A DNA stretch of 64,000 nucleotides from Rhipicephalus microplus (taxonomy: Eukaryota; Arthropoda; Arachnida; Ixodida; Ixodidae). The stretch is taken from the NCBI RefSeq assembly GCF_043290135.1, contig NW_027464602.1, positions 2,170,001-2,234,000 of the forward strand, written 5' to 3'. A program made the translations under genes and the position numbers. The notes under the pieces were generated by a model that saw only the letters and a program-made list of their open reading frames with translations, had not been told where the DNA came from and made no database searches. This document shows positions 9,870 to 18,881 of the stretch, piece after piece. How positions within the stretch are numbered: the first letter of the stretch is position 1; each line of letters starts with the position of its first letter.

Positions 9870-12800
9870 TATCTTCAAACTATCAGCGCAAAAAAAAGCG
9901 CCGCACCACCACCGGGTGGGCTCGAAACTCCAACCTTTTGGTTAACAGCCGATTGCGCAAGCCAATTGCGCCACGGAGACAGTCCTGCTCCACTCTCACC
10001 ACCATCAGAACATATCTTCAAAGCTATCAGCCTAAAGAAAAAAAGCACCGCGCCACCACCAGGTGGGCTCGAACTTCCAACCTTTCGGTTAACAGCCAAT
10101 TGCGCCACGGAGACAGTCCTGCTTCACTCTCACCACCATCAGAACATATCTTCAAAGCTATCAGCACAAAGAAAAAAAAGCGCCACACCATCGTCGGGTG
10201 GGCTCGAACCTCCAACCTTTCGGTTAACAGCCGATCGCGCAAGCCAATTGCGCCACGGAGACAGTCCTGCTCCACACTCACCACCGTCAAAACATTTCTT
10301 CAGAGCTATCACCCCAAAGAAAAAAAAGCGCCGCACCACCACCGGGTGGGCTCGAAACTCCAACCTTTCGGTTAACAGCCGATCGCGCTAGCCAATTGCG
10401 CCATGGAGACAGTCCTGCTCCACTCTCACCACCATCAGAACATATCTTCAAAGCTATTACCACAAAGAAAAAAAGCGCCGCAACACCACCGGGTTGGCTC
10501 GAACCTCCAACCTTTCGGTTAACAGCCGATCGCGCTAGCCAATTGCGCCACGAAGACAGTCCTGCTGCACTCTCACCACCATCAGAACATATCTTCAAAG
10601 CTATTACCGCAAAGAAAAAAGCAACACACCACTCCCGGGAGGGCTCGAAATTCCAACCTTTCGGTTAACAGCCGATCGCGCTCCACTCTCACCACCATCA
10701 GAACATATCTTCAAACTATCAGCGCAAAAAAAAGCGCAGCACCACCACCGGGTGGGCTCGAAATTCCAACCTTTTGGTTAACAGCCGATCGCGCTTGCCC
10801 ATTGCGCCACGGGGACAGTCTTGCTCCACTCTCACCACCATCAGAACATATCATCAAAGCTATCAGCCCAAAGAAAAAAAAGCGCCGCACCACCACCGGG
10901 TGGGCTCGAACCTTCAACCTTTCGGTTAACAGCCGATCGCACTAGCCAATTGCGCCACGGAGGCAGTCGTGCTCCACTCTTACCACCATCAGAACATATC
11001 TTCAAAGCTATCAGCACAAAGAAAAAAGCAACACACCACTCCCGGGAGGGCTCGAACCTCCAACTTTTCGGTTAACAGCCGATCGCGCTGGCCAATTGCT
11101 CCACGGAGACAGTCCTGCTCCACTCTCACCACCATTAGAACATATCTTTCAAGCTATCAGCCCAAAGAAAAAAAAAGCGCCGCACCACCACCGGGTGGGC
11201 TCGAACCTCCACCCTTTTGGTTAACGGCCGATCGCGCTAGCCAATTGCGCCACGTAGACAATCGTGCTCCACGCTCACCAACATCAGAAAATATCTTCAA
11301 AGCTATCATCGCAAAGAAAAAAGCAACACACCCCACCCGGGAGGGCTCGAACCTCCAACTTTTTGGTTAAAAGCCGATCGCGCTAGCCAATGGCGCCACG
11401 GGGACAGTCCTGCTCCACTCTCACCACCGTCAGAACATTTCTTCAGAGCTATCAGCCTAAAGAAAAAAAGCGCCGCACCACCACCGGGTGGGCTCGAACC
11501 TACAACCTTTCGGTTAACAGCCGATCGCGCTAGCCAATTGCGCCACAGAGACAGTCGTGCTTCACTCTCACCACCGTCAGACCATTTCTTCAGAGCTATC
11601 GCCCCAAAGAAAAAAAAAGCGCCGCACCACCACCGGGTGGGCTCGAACCTCCAACCTTTCGGTTAAAAGTTGATCGCGCTAGCCAATTGCGCCACGGAGA
11701 CAGTCCTGCTCCACTCTCACCACCGTCAGAACATTTCTTCAGAGCTATCAGCCCAAAGAAGAAAAAGCGCCGCACCACCACCGGGTGGGCTCGAACCTCC
11801 AACCTTTCGGTTAACAGCCGATCGCGCTAGCCAAATGCGCCACGGAGACAGTCGTGCTCCACTCTCACCACCATCAGAACATATCTTCAAAGCTATCAGC
11901 CCAAAGAAAAAAAAAGCGCCGCACCACCACCAGGTGGGCTCGAACCTCCAACCTTTCGGTTAACAGCCGATCGCGCTAGCCAATTGCGCCACGGGGACAG
12001 TCTTGCTCCACCCTCACCACCATCAGAACATATCTTCAAAGCTATCAGCGCAAAGAAAAAAAAGCGCCGCACCCCCACCGGGTGGGCTCGAAACTCCAAC
12101 CTTTCGGTTAACAGCCGATCGCGCTAGCCAATTGCACCATGGAGACAGTCCTGCTCCACTCTCACCACCGTCAGAACATATCTTCAAAGCTATTACCACA
12201 AAGAAAAAAGCAACACACCACTCCTGGGAGGGCTCGAAACTCCAACCTTTCGGTTAACAGCTGATCGCGGCAGCCCATTGCGCCACGGAGACAGCCTTGC
12301 TCCAATCTCAACACCATCAGAACATATCTTCAAAGCTATTAGCGCAAAGAAAAAAAGCGCCGCACCACCACCGGGTGGGCTCGAACATCCAACCTTTCGG
12401 TTAACAGCCGATCGCGCTAGCCAATTGCGCCACGGAGACAGTCCTGCTCCACTCTCACCACCATCAGAACATATCTTCAAAGCTATTAGTGCAAAGAAAA
12501 AAGCAGCACACCACTCCCGGGAGGGCTCGAAACTCCAACCTTTCGGTTAACAGCCGATCGCGCTAGCCCATTGCGCCACGGGGACAGTCTTGCTCCACTC
12601 TCACCACCATCAGTACATATCTTCAAAGCTATCAGCACAAAGAAAAAAAATGCCGCACCACCTCCGGGTGGGCTCGAACCTCCAACCTTTCGGTTAACAG
12701 CCGATCGCGCTAGCCTATTGCCCCACGGAGACAGTCGTGCTCCACTCTCACCACCGTCAGAACATTTCTTCAGAGCTATCACCCCAAAGAAAAAAAAGAG

Positions 12801-13650
12801 CCGCAGCACCACCGGGTGGGCTCGAACCATCAACCTTTCGGTTAACAGCCGATCGCGCTAGCCAATTGCGCCACGAAGACAGTCCTGCTGCACTCTCACC
12901 ACCACCAGAACATATCTTCAAACTATCAGCGCAAAAAAAAGCGCCGCACCACCACCGGGTGGGCTCGAAACTCCAACCTTTTGGTTAACACCCGATCGCG
13001 CTAGCCAATTGCGCCACAGAGACAGTCTTGCTCCACTCTGAACACCATCAGAACATATCTTCAAAGCTACAAGCGCAAAGAAAAAAAAGCGCCGCACCAC
13101 CACCAGGTGGGCTCGAACCTCCAACCTTTCGGTTAACAGCCGATCGCGCTAGCCAATTGCGCCACGGGGACAGTCTTGCTCCACCCTCACCACCATCAGA
13201 ACATATCTTCAAAGCTATCAGCGCAAAGAAAAAAAAGCGCCGCACCACCACCGGGTGTGCTCGAACCTCCAACCTTTCGGTTAACAGCCGATCGCGCTAG
13301 CCAATTGCGCCAGGGAGACAGTCCTGCTCCACTCTCACCACCATCAGAACATATCTTCAAAGCTATCAGCCCAAAGAAAAAAAAGCACCGCACCACCACC
13401 GGGTGGGCTCGAACCTCCAACCTTTCGTTTAACAGCCAATCGCGCTAGCCAATTGCGCCACGGAGACAGTCCTGCTCCACTCTCACCACCATCAGAACAT
13501 ATCTTCAAAGCTATCAGCACAAAGAAAAAAAAGCGCCGCACCACCACCGGGTAGGCTCGAAACTCCAACCTTTCGGTTAACAGCCGATCGCGCTAGCCAA
13601 TTGCGCCATGGAGACAGTCCTGCTCCACTCTCACCACCATCAGAACATAT
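9870..13650 (-). repeat. tRNA-Asn-like 148-bp tandem array, segment A (about 25 units)
   Basis: Head-to-tail units of about 148 bp (for example, equivalent positions at 13,048, 13,196, 13,344 and 13,492) all have the tRNA-like part on the minus strand. In plus-strand order a unit has an A-run (4-9 A), a 9-base GC-rich stretch, the reverse complement of the 74-nt tRNA-like sequence, and a spacer of about 60 bases containing TCAGAACATATCTTCAAAGC. Several units carry the alternative acceptor/T-arm sequence CACTCCCGGGAGGG. The left edge abuts the minisatellite at about 9,869. The right edge is the Ty3 insertion. Confidence 0.95.
11037..11110 (-). tRNA. tRNA-Asn(GUU)-like unit, 'CTCCC' variant (representative)
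   Basis: On the minus strand, 74 bases from 11,110 to 11,037 give a tRNA-Asn-like cloverleaf: acceptor 5' strand GTCTCCG, anticodon loop CTGTTAA (anticodon GTT) and T loop TTCGAGC. In this variant the T stem GGAGG/CCTCC pairs perfectly, unlike the majority type. The acceptor 3' strand CGGGAGT pairs with mismatch C-A and several G-U pairs. A T6 run (11,022-11,027 on plus as A6) lies 9 bases beyond the 3' end and could terminate Pol III. It is probably not a canonical tRNA because the acceptor stem is weak. Confidence 0.6.
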
Positions 13651-13820
13651 TGCCACAAGGCAGTAGTGGGATTGGGGCATAAAGCGGTAGAGGGTCCCTG
13701 GCAAAAAGAGAAGACTACGAAGTGGATAGAGACTGGTTCCAGCCCGCCAGTGCGCCAGGCATTGTCATCGCGTGTAATCGTTGTAAATATCTGTAAATAT
13801 ACGTTTTCTTGTAAGATTAT
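13651..13820 (+). repeat. 5' LTR of the Ty3/gypsy element
   Basis: The LTR begins TGCCACAAGG and ends GTAAGATTAT. It matches 18,712-18,881 except at two positions (ACGAAG versus ACGATG, and GTAAAT versus GTAAGT). At 170 bp it is short for a Ty3/gypsy LTR. The 3' end does not show the usual terminal CA. Confidence 0.9.
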
Positions 13821-13838
13821 TGGTGGAGGTGCGGGGTA
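13821..13838 (+). promoter_or_regulatory. Putative minus-strand primer binding site
   Basis: TGGTGGAGGTGCGGGGTA directly follows the LTR. It starts with TGG, the complement of a tRNA CCA end, as expected for a primer binding site. The priming tRNA was not identified. It is not complementary to the 3' end of the array's tRNA-Asn-like sequence. Confidence 0.5.
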
Positions 13839-13906
13839 CGCCTACCTGGCTTTTCCGGCAAACCAACACGGAACTTCGGAGTGGTTGCCACCTTCATTTT
13901 TCTGCA

Positions 13907-15166
13907 ATGGCTCAACAGGCCCACTCACAAGAGCAACAGCAGCCGCAGCTGCAGCAGCAGCAGCAGCAGCACCACCAGCACCAGCACCAGCAGCACCAGC
14001 AGCACCAGCACCAGCAGCAGCAGCTGCCTCCTCTGATTCTCCTGCCTCCACGAGACCCCGGAACCTTCTCGGGCACAGGCAAGGACAAGGTGAATGTTGA
14101 AGATTGGGTCGCTTTGTACGAGCGCGTGAGCGAATACTATAGGTGGGACCCTACGTTGATGCTGGCCAACGTTGTATTTTACTTGCGGGATACGGCGCTC
14201 ACCTGGTATGAGACGCACGAGTCGGAGTTGACCAGCTGGGACGTTTGCAAACTGAAGCTTCTCGAGTTATTCAGCAGGCCATTTGGGCGACAGCAGGCCG
14301 CGAGGAAAGACCTGGAATGTCGCGTGCAGACATCGACAGAATCGTATGTATCTTACATACAGGACGTATTGGGCCTCTGTCGAAAGGTGGACGAGAACAT
14401 GAGCGAAACTGACAAAATCGCTCACATATTGAAGGGAATTGCCGATGACGCGTTCAATCTGTTGATCGTTAAAGATTGCGCCACCGTCGACGCGGTTGTG
14501 AAGGAGTGTCAGCGCTTCGAGCACGCCAAGAACCGTCGCATAACCCGCCAGTTTGCGCGTCTGCCTAATACTGCAGCCACTTCGACCTGTGAATACAGCC
14601 CCAAGTTCACGCAAGCTACATCGTCCGAAAATGTCACCCGAATCGTTCGTCGCGAACTCGAAGCAATGGCTCCTGCAGCCATCGCCTCTGACGGTCCTCA
14701 AGACAACGCATCCACCGTCTCCCTCATCCAAGCCGTCGTTCGCCAAGAAATAGCAAATCTCGGCATCACACCTGTTTGCGCTGTTCGCACCACCGAGAGC
14801 TCGGCTTCTGTTAACCAGATTCCGGTGTACCCTTCACGCTACCCTTCCCGCTACCGGAACCCTGCTGAATGGAGAACGTCGGATGATAGACCAATCTGCT
14901 TTCACTGCTCTCGCGCCGGCCACATTGCACGCTACTGTCGCAATCGTTGGTCATCCAATTCATCTTGGAACACTGGGACATGGCGTCGCTTTGAAGGCAG
15001 TTCTCGCCGCTTTTCTACTTCGTACGATCCACAGCCTGCTCCTACTAACGTTCAGGGCCGAAGGTTCAGCCGGTCGCCTTCACCCCAAGGCCGCCGATCT
15101 CTCTCGCCGATGATTTCTCGATCCAGGTCCCCTGCACGACCTGGGCCCTCAACCTCGGGAAACTAG
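13907..15166 (+). CDS. gag: Gag polyprotein of the Ty3/gypsy element
   Basis: The 419-residue protein is read from ATG at 13,907; the open frame reaches back to 13,820, but that part overlaps the LTR end and primer site. Residues 6-50 are a glutamine/histidine-rich tract encoded by CAG/CAC repeats. A retrotransposon-gag capsid-like region follows (WVALYERVSEYYRWD, then VFYLRDTALTWYET, then LFSRPFGRQQAARKDLE). One CCHC zinc knuckle, CFHCSRAGHIARYC (C-x2-C-x4-H-x4-C), lies near residue 331. The C terminus is basic and serine/arginine-rich. The stop TAG (15,164-15,166) lies immediately after a -1 slippery heptamer, so part of Gag should be extended into Pol. The protein forms the particle and binds the RNA. 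Confidence 0.9.
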   Translation: MAQQAHSQEQQQPQLQQQQQQHHQHQHQQHQQHQHQQQQLPPLILLPPRDPGTFSGTGKDKVNVEDWVALYERVSEYYRWDPTLMLANVVFYLRDTALTWYETHESELTSWDVCKLKLLELFSRPFGRQQAARKDLECRVQTSTESYVSYIQDVLGLCRKVDENMSETDKIAHILKGIADDAFNLLIVKDCATVDAVVKECQRFEHAKNRRITRQFARLPNTAATSTCEYSPKFTQATSSENVTRIVRRELEAMAPAAIASDGPQDNASTVSLIQAVVRQEIANLGITPVCAVRTTESSASVNQIPVYPSRYPSRYRNPAEWRTSDDRPICFHCSRAGHIARYCRNRWSSNSSWNTGTWRRFEGSSRRFSTSYDPQPAPTNVQGRRFSRSPSPQGRRSLSPMISRSRSPARPGPSTSGN

Positions 15167-15196
15167 ACCATGCAGCTCCCGGAGGTGACGCTGCAT
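15157..15196 (+). promoter_or_regulatory. Predicted -1 ribosomal frameshift signal, gag to pol
   Basis: In the gag frame the sequence reads TCG GGA AAC TAG, so G GGA AAC (15,157-15,163) is a canonical X XXY YYZ heptamer directly before the gag stop. Six bases downstream, ATGCAGC (15,170-15,176) pairs with GCTGCAT (15,190-15,196) over 7 bp with a 13-base loop. Pol is open in the -1 frame from this point onward. Its first in-frame ATG (about 15,313) lies beyond the protease active site at 15,292. The same heptamer is used at the gag-pro junction of the simian type D retrovirus SRV-1. Confidence 0.85.
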
Positions 15197-18100
15197 TAAC
15201 GACCCATTCTGCAAATCCTCTGTTGACGATTCCTACACGCCGCAATATTTTGGACCTTTTGGTGGATGATGTTACCGTTACAGCCCTGATAGACACTGGT
15301 GCACAAGTTTCAGTCATGAGCGCTGCTCTCTGTACTAAACTGCGAAAAGTGATCACGCCTCCTATTAAGTGTGCAGTAATGCTTGCCGATGGGAGCACAT
15401 CTGCCGTTCTCGGCATGTGTACTTCTCGCGTATGTATTGCTGGGCGCCAGACCGTCGTATTGTTCACCGTGCTTGAGCAGTGCCCACATGACGTGATTCT
15501 TGGCCTCGACTTTCTCTCTGCGCACTCCGCCCTTATCGACTGCTCGACAGGTCTTCTTCAGTTGGAACTGCCTTTTGACGCCGCTGTTGCCCATAACGCT
15601 CAAAGTCGCCTTTGTGCCACCGAGTTCCTGCATCTTCCGCCGCAAGCCGCGACTTACGTGCAGCTCGTGTGTGATCCGCCTGTGCGCGATGGTGAATATG
15701 TCGTTTCACCTATTACCGACGTTGTGCTAAAGCACTCCATTGCTGTCCCGCACACCGTGGTGAGAGTATGCCACAATCAGACCCATTTGTCTCTTTTGAA
15801 CTTTGGTTTCTCCACGCATGTGCTGCCTGCTGGTATTAAACTAGGCGTCATGTCGTCGCTGCAAGAGTGTGATATTTCTGAACTGTCGGCTCAGCAACCT
15901 ACTCCACATGTCAACTTGCTCACTGCGCCCAACCTGTCAAGCATTGACATTGCCAAAATGATAGCGCCAGATCTTTCGCCCTCCGAAGCACAAGACCTCC
16001 ACCGTCTGTTGACATCCTATGCGGACATGTTCGATCTTGACAACCGCCCTTTAGGCCAGACATCAGTTGTGACCCATCACATCAACACCGGCGATGCCAA
16101 CCCAATTCATCGCCGCCCTTACCGCGTCTCGGTCGCCGAACGCTCTGTCATCCAGAAAGAGGTCGAGAAAATGCTCGCCAAAGGCGTCGTCGAACACTCA
16201 TCTAGTCCGTGGGCATCCCCGGTAGTGCTTGTCAAGAAGAAGGACAACACATGGCGATTTTGTGTCGACTATAGACATCTCAACAAGGTCACTAAGAAGG
16301 ACGTTTACCCTTTACCAAGAATAGATGACGCCCTTGACTGCCTTCATGGCGCAAAGTTTTTCTCGTCCATTGACCTTCGATCTGGTTATTGGCAGATCGC
16401 TGTTGACCCACGGGACCGAGAAAAAACAGCATTTGTAACCCCCGATGGGTTATATCAATTTAAAGTAATGCCGTTTGGGCTTTGTAATGCGCCGGCCACC
16501 TTTGAGCGCATGATGGACTCCCTTCTGCGCGGCTTCAAATGGTCCACTTGCTTATGCTACTTGGATGATAAAATTGTTTTTTCACCGACGTTCGCAAGCC
16601 ATCTAGAGCGACTGTCCAGTATTCTCCAAGTATTTCGCAACGCTGGTCTTCAGCTGAACTCTTCCAAATGCCGTTTCGGCCGTCGCGAAATAACTGTACT
16701 TGGTCACCTCGTTAACGCATCTGGGGTACAGCCCGATCCGGACAAAATTCGCGCATTGACTCAATTTCCCGTGCCCTCTTCTCATAAGGATGTCCGGAGC
16801 TTCCTTGGTTTGTGCTCCTATTTTCGCCGCTTCATCCGAAATTTCGCCGATATTGCGCGGCCTCTCACCGAGCTTCTTAAAAAAGACGTCCCATTTACTT
16901 GGAATTCGCCTCAGAGTGCTGCATTTTCGGCGCTCATTGCAGCCCTCACGACTACGCCAATATTAGCCCACTTCGATCAGACTGCCCCGACAGAAGTTCG
17001 TACGGACGTGAGTGGCCACGGAATTGGTGCTGTTTTAGCTCAGCGTCAGCATGGACGTGACTGTGTCATCGCCTACGCCAGCCGCCTTTTATCCCCTGCC
17101 GAGAGGAACTATTCAATCACCGAAAGAGAGTGTCTTGCTCTTGTTTGGGCTGTCGCTAAATTTCGCCCGTACCTCTTCGGCCGCAGTTTTACTGTTGTAA
17201 CTGATCACCATGCACTCTGCTGGCTTTCCTCGCTAAAGGATCCCACGGGACGTCTCGGTCGTTGGTCTCTACGCCTCCAAGAATACACCTTCTCGGTCGT
17301 GTATAAATCTGGTCACCTCCATCAAGACGCCGACTGCCTGTCACGGTATCCAGTGGATCCACCAGACGCCACAGAGAGAGCTACGGAGGCTTGCGTCTTA
17401 TCAATATCAGACTTTCTTGATATAGCTTCTGAGCAACGCCGCGACCCGGATTTACTTCCCATCATAGAAAGCCTGAGTTCCGCTACTCCACCCACTTCTC
17501 TGAACTTGTATTTCCTTCATGTAGGAGTTCTCTACCGCCACAACATGCGCCCTAACGGCCCTGACCGCCTTCTCGTCGTGCCTTCCCATTTGCGTGTAGA
17601 TGTTCTCCGACAGCTTCACGATGAACCTGCCGCCGGTCACCTTGGAGTCACTCGCACTTATGATCGCGTCCGGCGCCGTTTTTTCTGGCCACGCCTATAT
17701 CGCTCTGTGCAAAAGTATGTTGCCAGCTGCGACCTTTGTCAACGTCGAAAACGACCAACATCGCTTCCAGCTGGCCTTCTTAACCCTATTGATATCCCTG
17801 CTGAACCATTCTACCGCGTAGGGCTCGACCTTCTCGGGCCATTTCCCACTTCTGCATCAGGGAACAAATGGGTTGCCGTGGCGACCGACTACGCGACACG
17901 TTATGCGATCACCCGCGCTCTTCCAACCAGCTGCGCTACCGATGTCGCCGACTTTCTGCTACATGACATCATATTGCATCACGGCGCTCCTCGACAGCTC
18001 GTTACTGACCAAGGCCGATACTTTTTATCTCGCATCGTCCAGGATATCGTACGTTCCTGTTCCACGAACCACAAGTTCACAACGGCATACCATCCACAAA

Positions 18101-18675
18101 CTAATGGACTTACAGAGCGCCTGAATCGCACTATCACGGACATGTTGTCAATGTATGTTTCTCCAGACCACCGTGACTGGGACGCAACGTTACCCTACGT
18201 CACCTTCGCTTACAACTCCTCCAGACATGACACCGCAGGCTCTTCCCCGTTCTACCTTCTTTATGGACGGGAACCCTCGCTGCCTCTTGATACACTCCTT
18301 CCCGCTGGTTCAAGCTCCCCTGTCACATACGTCCGCGATGCCATAGAGCGAGCCGACGCAGCACGACAGATTGCCCGAGAACGACTCATGCTTTCTCAAG
18401 CCTCTCAGAAATATCGATACGATCGTCACCACCGTGAAGTTTCGTATGCACCAGGTTCTCTCGTACTCTTGTGGACCCCATGTCGTCACATCGGCCTCTC
18501 CGAAAAACTTTTATTTCGCTATGACGGACCATACAAAGTCCTTCGCAAGATCAGCAACCTCTCCTACGAGATACAGCGAGTCGTCGACGAAGCGCACTCA
18601 ATGCAACAACCATCCACTGTTGTGCACGTCGTAAGACTGAAGCCTTATGTGTCACCCAACACTCCCCTTTCGTGA
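15163..18675 (+). CDS. pol: Pol polyprotein of the Ty3/gypsy element (by -1 frameshift)
   Basis: The frame is open for about 1,170 codons after the slip site, with no ATG before the protease core, so it is expected as Gag-Pol. Domains in order: aspartic protease with LIDTGAQVS (15,286 on) and VILGLDFL; reverse transcriptase with SPWASPVVLVKKKD, SSIDLRSGYWQI, MPFGLCNAPATFERMMD and catalytic YLDD at 16,558-16,569; RNase H with TDVSGHGIGAVLA, ITERECLALVWAV and TDHHAL; integrase with the HHCC finger (H-x6-H ... CDLC) and the DDE core (GLDLLGPF, VTDQGRYF, HPQTNGLTERLNR); and a C-terminal GPY/F-type module (FRYDGPYKVL). No chromodomain and no env follow. All catalytic motifs are present and there is no internal stop, so the enzyme set may be active. 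Confidence 0.92.
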   Translation, partial: LDHAAPGGDAALTTHSANPLLTIPTRRNILDLLVDDVTVTALIDTGAQVSVMSAALCTKLRKVITPPIKCAVMLADGSTSAVLGMCTSRVCIAGRQTVVLFTVLEQCPHDVILGLDFLSAHSALIDCSTGLLQLELPFDAAVAHNAQSRLCATEFLHLPPQAATYVQLVCDPPVRDGEYVVSPITDVVLKHSIAVPHTVVRVCHNQTHLSLLNFGFSTHVLPAGIKLGVMSSLQECDISELSAQQPTPHVNLLTAPNLSSIDIAKMIAPDLSPSEAQDLHRLLTSYADMFDLDNRPLGQTSVVTHHINTGDANPIHRRPYRVSVAERSVIQKEVEKMLAKGVVEHSSSPWASPVVLVKKKDNTWRFCVDYRHLNKVTKKDVYPLPRIDDALDCLHGAKFFSSIDLRSGYWQIAVDPRDREKTAFVTPDGLYQFKVMPFGLCNAPATFERMMDSLLRGFKWSTCLCYLDDKIVFSPTFASHLERLSSILQVFRNAGLQLNSSKCRFGRREITVLGHLVNASGVQPDPDKIRALTQFPVPSSHKDVRSFLGLCSYFRRFIRNFADIARPLTELLKKDVPFTWNSPQSAAFSALIAALTTTPILAHFDQTAPTEVRTDVSGHGIGAVLAQRQHGRDCVIAYASRLLSPAERNYSITERECLALVWAVAKFRPYLFGRSFTVVTDHHALCWLSSLKDPTGRLGRWSLRLQEYTFSVVYKSGHLHQDADCLSRYPVDPPDATERATEACVLSISDFLDIASEQRRDPDLLPIIESLSSATPPTSLNLYFLHVGVLYRHNMRPNGPDRLLVVPSHLRVDVLRQLHDEPAAGHLGVTRTYDRVRRRFFWPRLYRSVQKYVASCDLCQRRKRPTSLPAGLLNPIDIPAEPFYRVGLDLLGPFPTSASGNKWVAVATDYATRYAITRALPTSCATDVADFLLHDIILHHGAPRQLVTDQGRYFLSRIVQDIVRSCSTNHKFTTAYHPQTNGLTERLNRTITDMLSMYVSPDHRDWDATLPYVTFAYNSSRHDTAGSSPFYLLYGREPSLPLDTLLPAGSSSPVTYVRDAIERADAARQIARERLMLSQASQKYRYDRHHREVSYAPGSLVLLWTPCRHIGLSEKLLFRYDGPYKVLRKISNLSYEIQRVVDEAHSMQQPSTVVHVVRLKPYVSPNTPLS

Positions 18676-18678
18676 CAA

Positions 18679-18711
18679 GCGCCGGGTCGGCGCTTTAACG
18701 CCGCGGGGTAG
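18679..18711 (+). promoter_or_regulatory. 3' end of the internal region: hairpin and polypurine-like tract
   Basis: Directly after the pol stop, GCGCCG (18,679-18,684) and CGGCGC (18,688-18,693) form a perfect 6-bp hairpin with loop GGT. The G-rich GCGGGGTAG (18,703-18,711) abuts the 3' LTR and is the best candidate for the plus-strand priming tract, though it is short and interrupted. Confidence 0.45.
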
Positions 18712-18881
18712 TGCCACAAGGCAGTAGTGGGATTGGGGCATAAAGCGGTAGAGGGTCCCTGGCAAAAAGAGAAGACTACGATGTGGATAGAGACTGGTTC
18801 CAGCCCGCCAGTGCGCCAGGCATTGTCATCGCGTGTAATCGTTGTAAGTATCTGTAAATATACGTTTTCTTGTAAGATTAT
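18712..18881 (+). repeat. 3' LTR of the Ty3/gypsy element
   Basis: This 170-bp copy of the 5' LTR has two substitutions. It is followed directly by CTTCAAAGC, the continuation of the interrupted array unit. Confidence 0.9.

Larger units (their letters stand above)
13651..18881 (+). mobile_element. Ty3/gypsy LTR retrotransposon, apparently intact
   Basis: Order: 5' LTR (170 bp), gag, pol (protease, reverse transcriptase, RNase H, integrase), 3' LTR. No env-like frame exists between pol (stop 18,675) and the 3' LTR. The two LTRs differ at 2 of 170 positions, so the insertion is recent. The host unit is cut between ...AGAACATAT and CTTCAAAG; any target duplication is at most the 3 bases TAT and cannot be separated from the LTR end. 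An uninterrupted paralogue of the same array position is at 39,541-39,560. Plus orientation is opposite to the tRNA-like units. Confidence 0.95.

Noticed and set aside
13700..14218. Minus-strand frames at 13,842-14,051 and 13,925-14,218 (alanine/leucine-rich)
   Set aside because: They are antisense shadows of the CAG/CAC-rich part of gag.
15223..18675. Pol as an independent frame starting at 15,223
   Set aside because: The codon at 15,223 is TTG, not ATG. The frame is open further upstream across the gag stop, and a -1 slip heptamer is present, so frameshifting is the better model.
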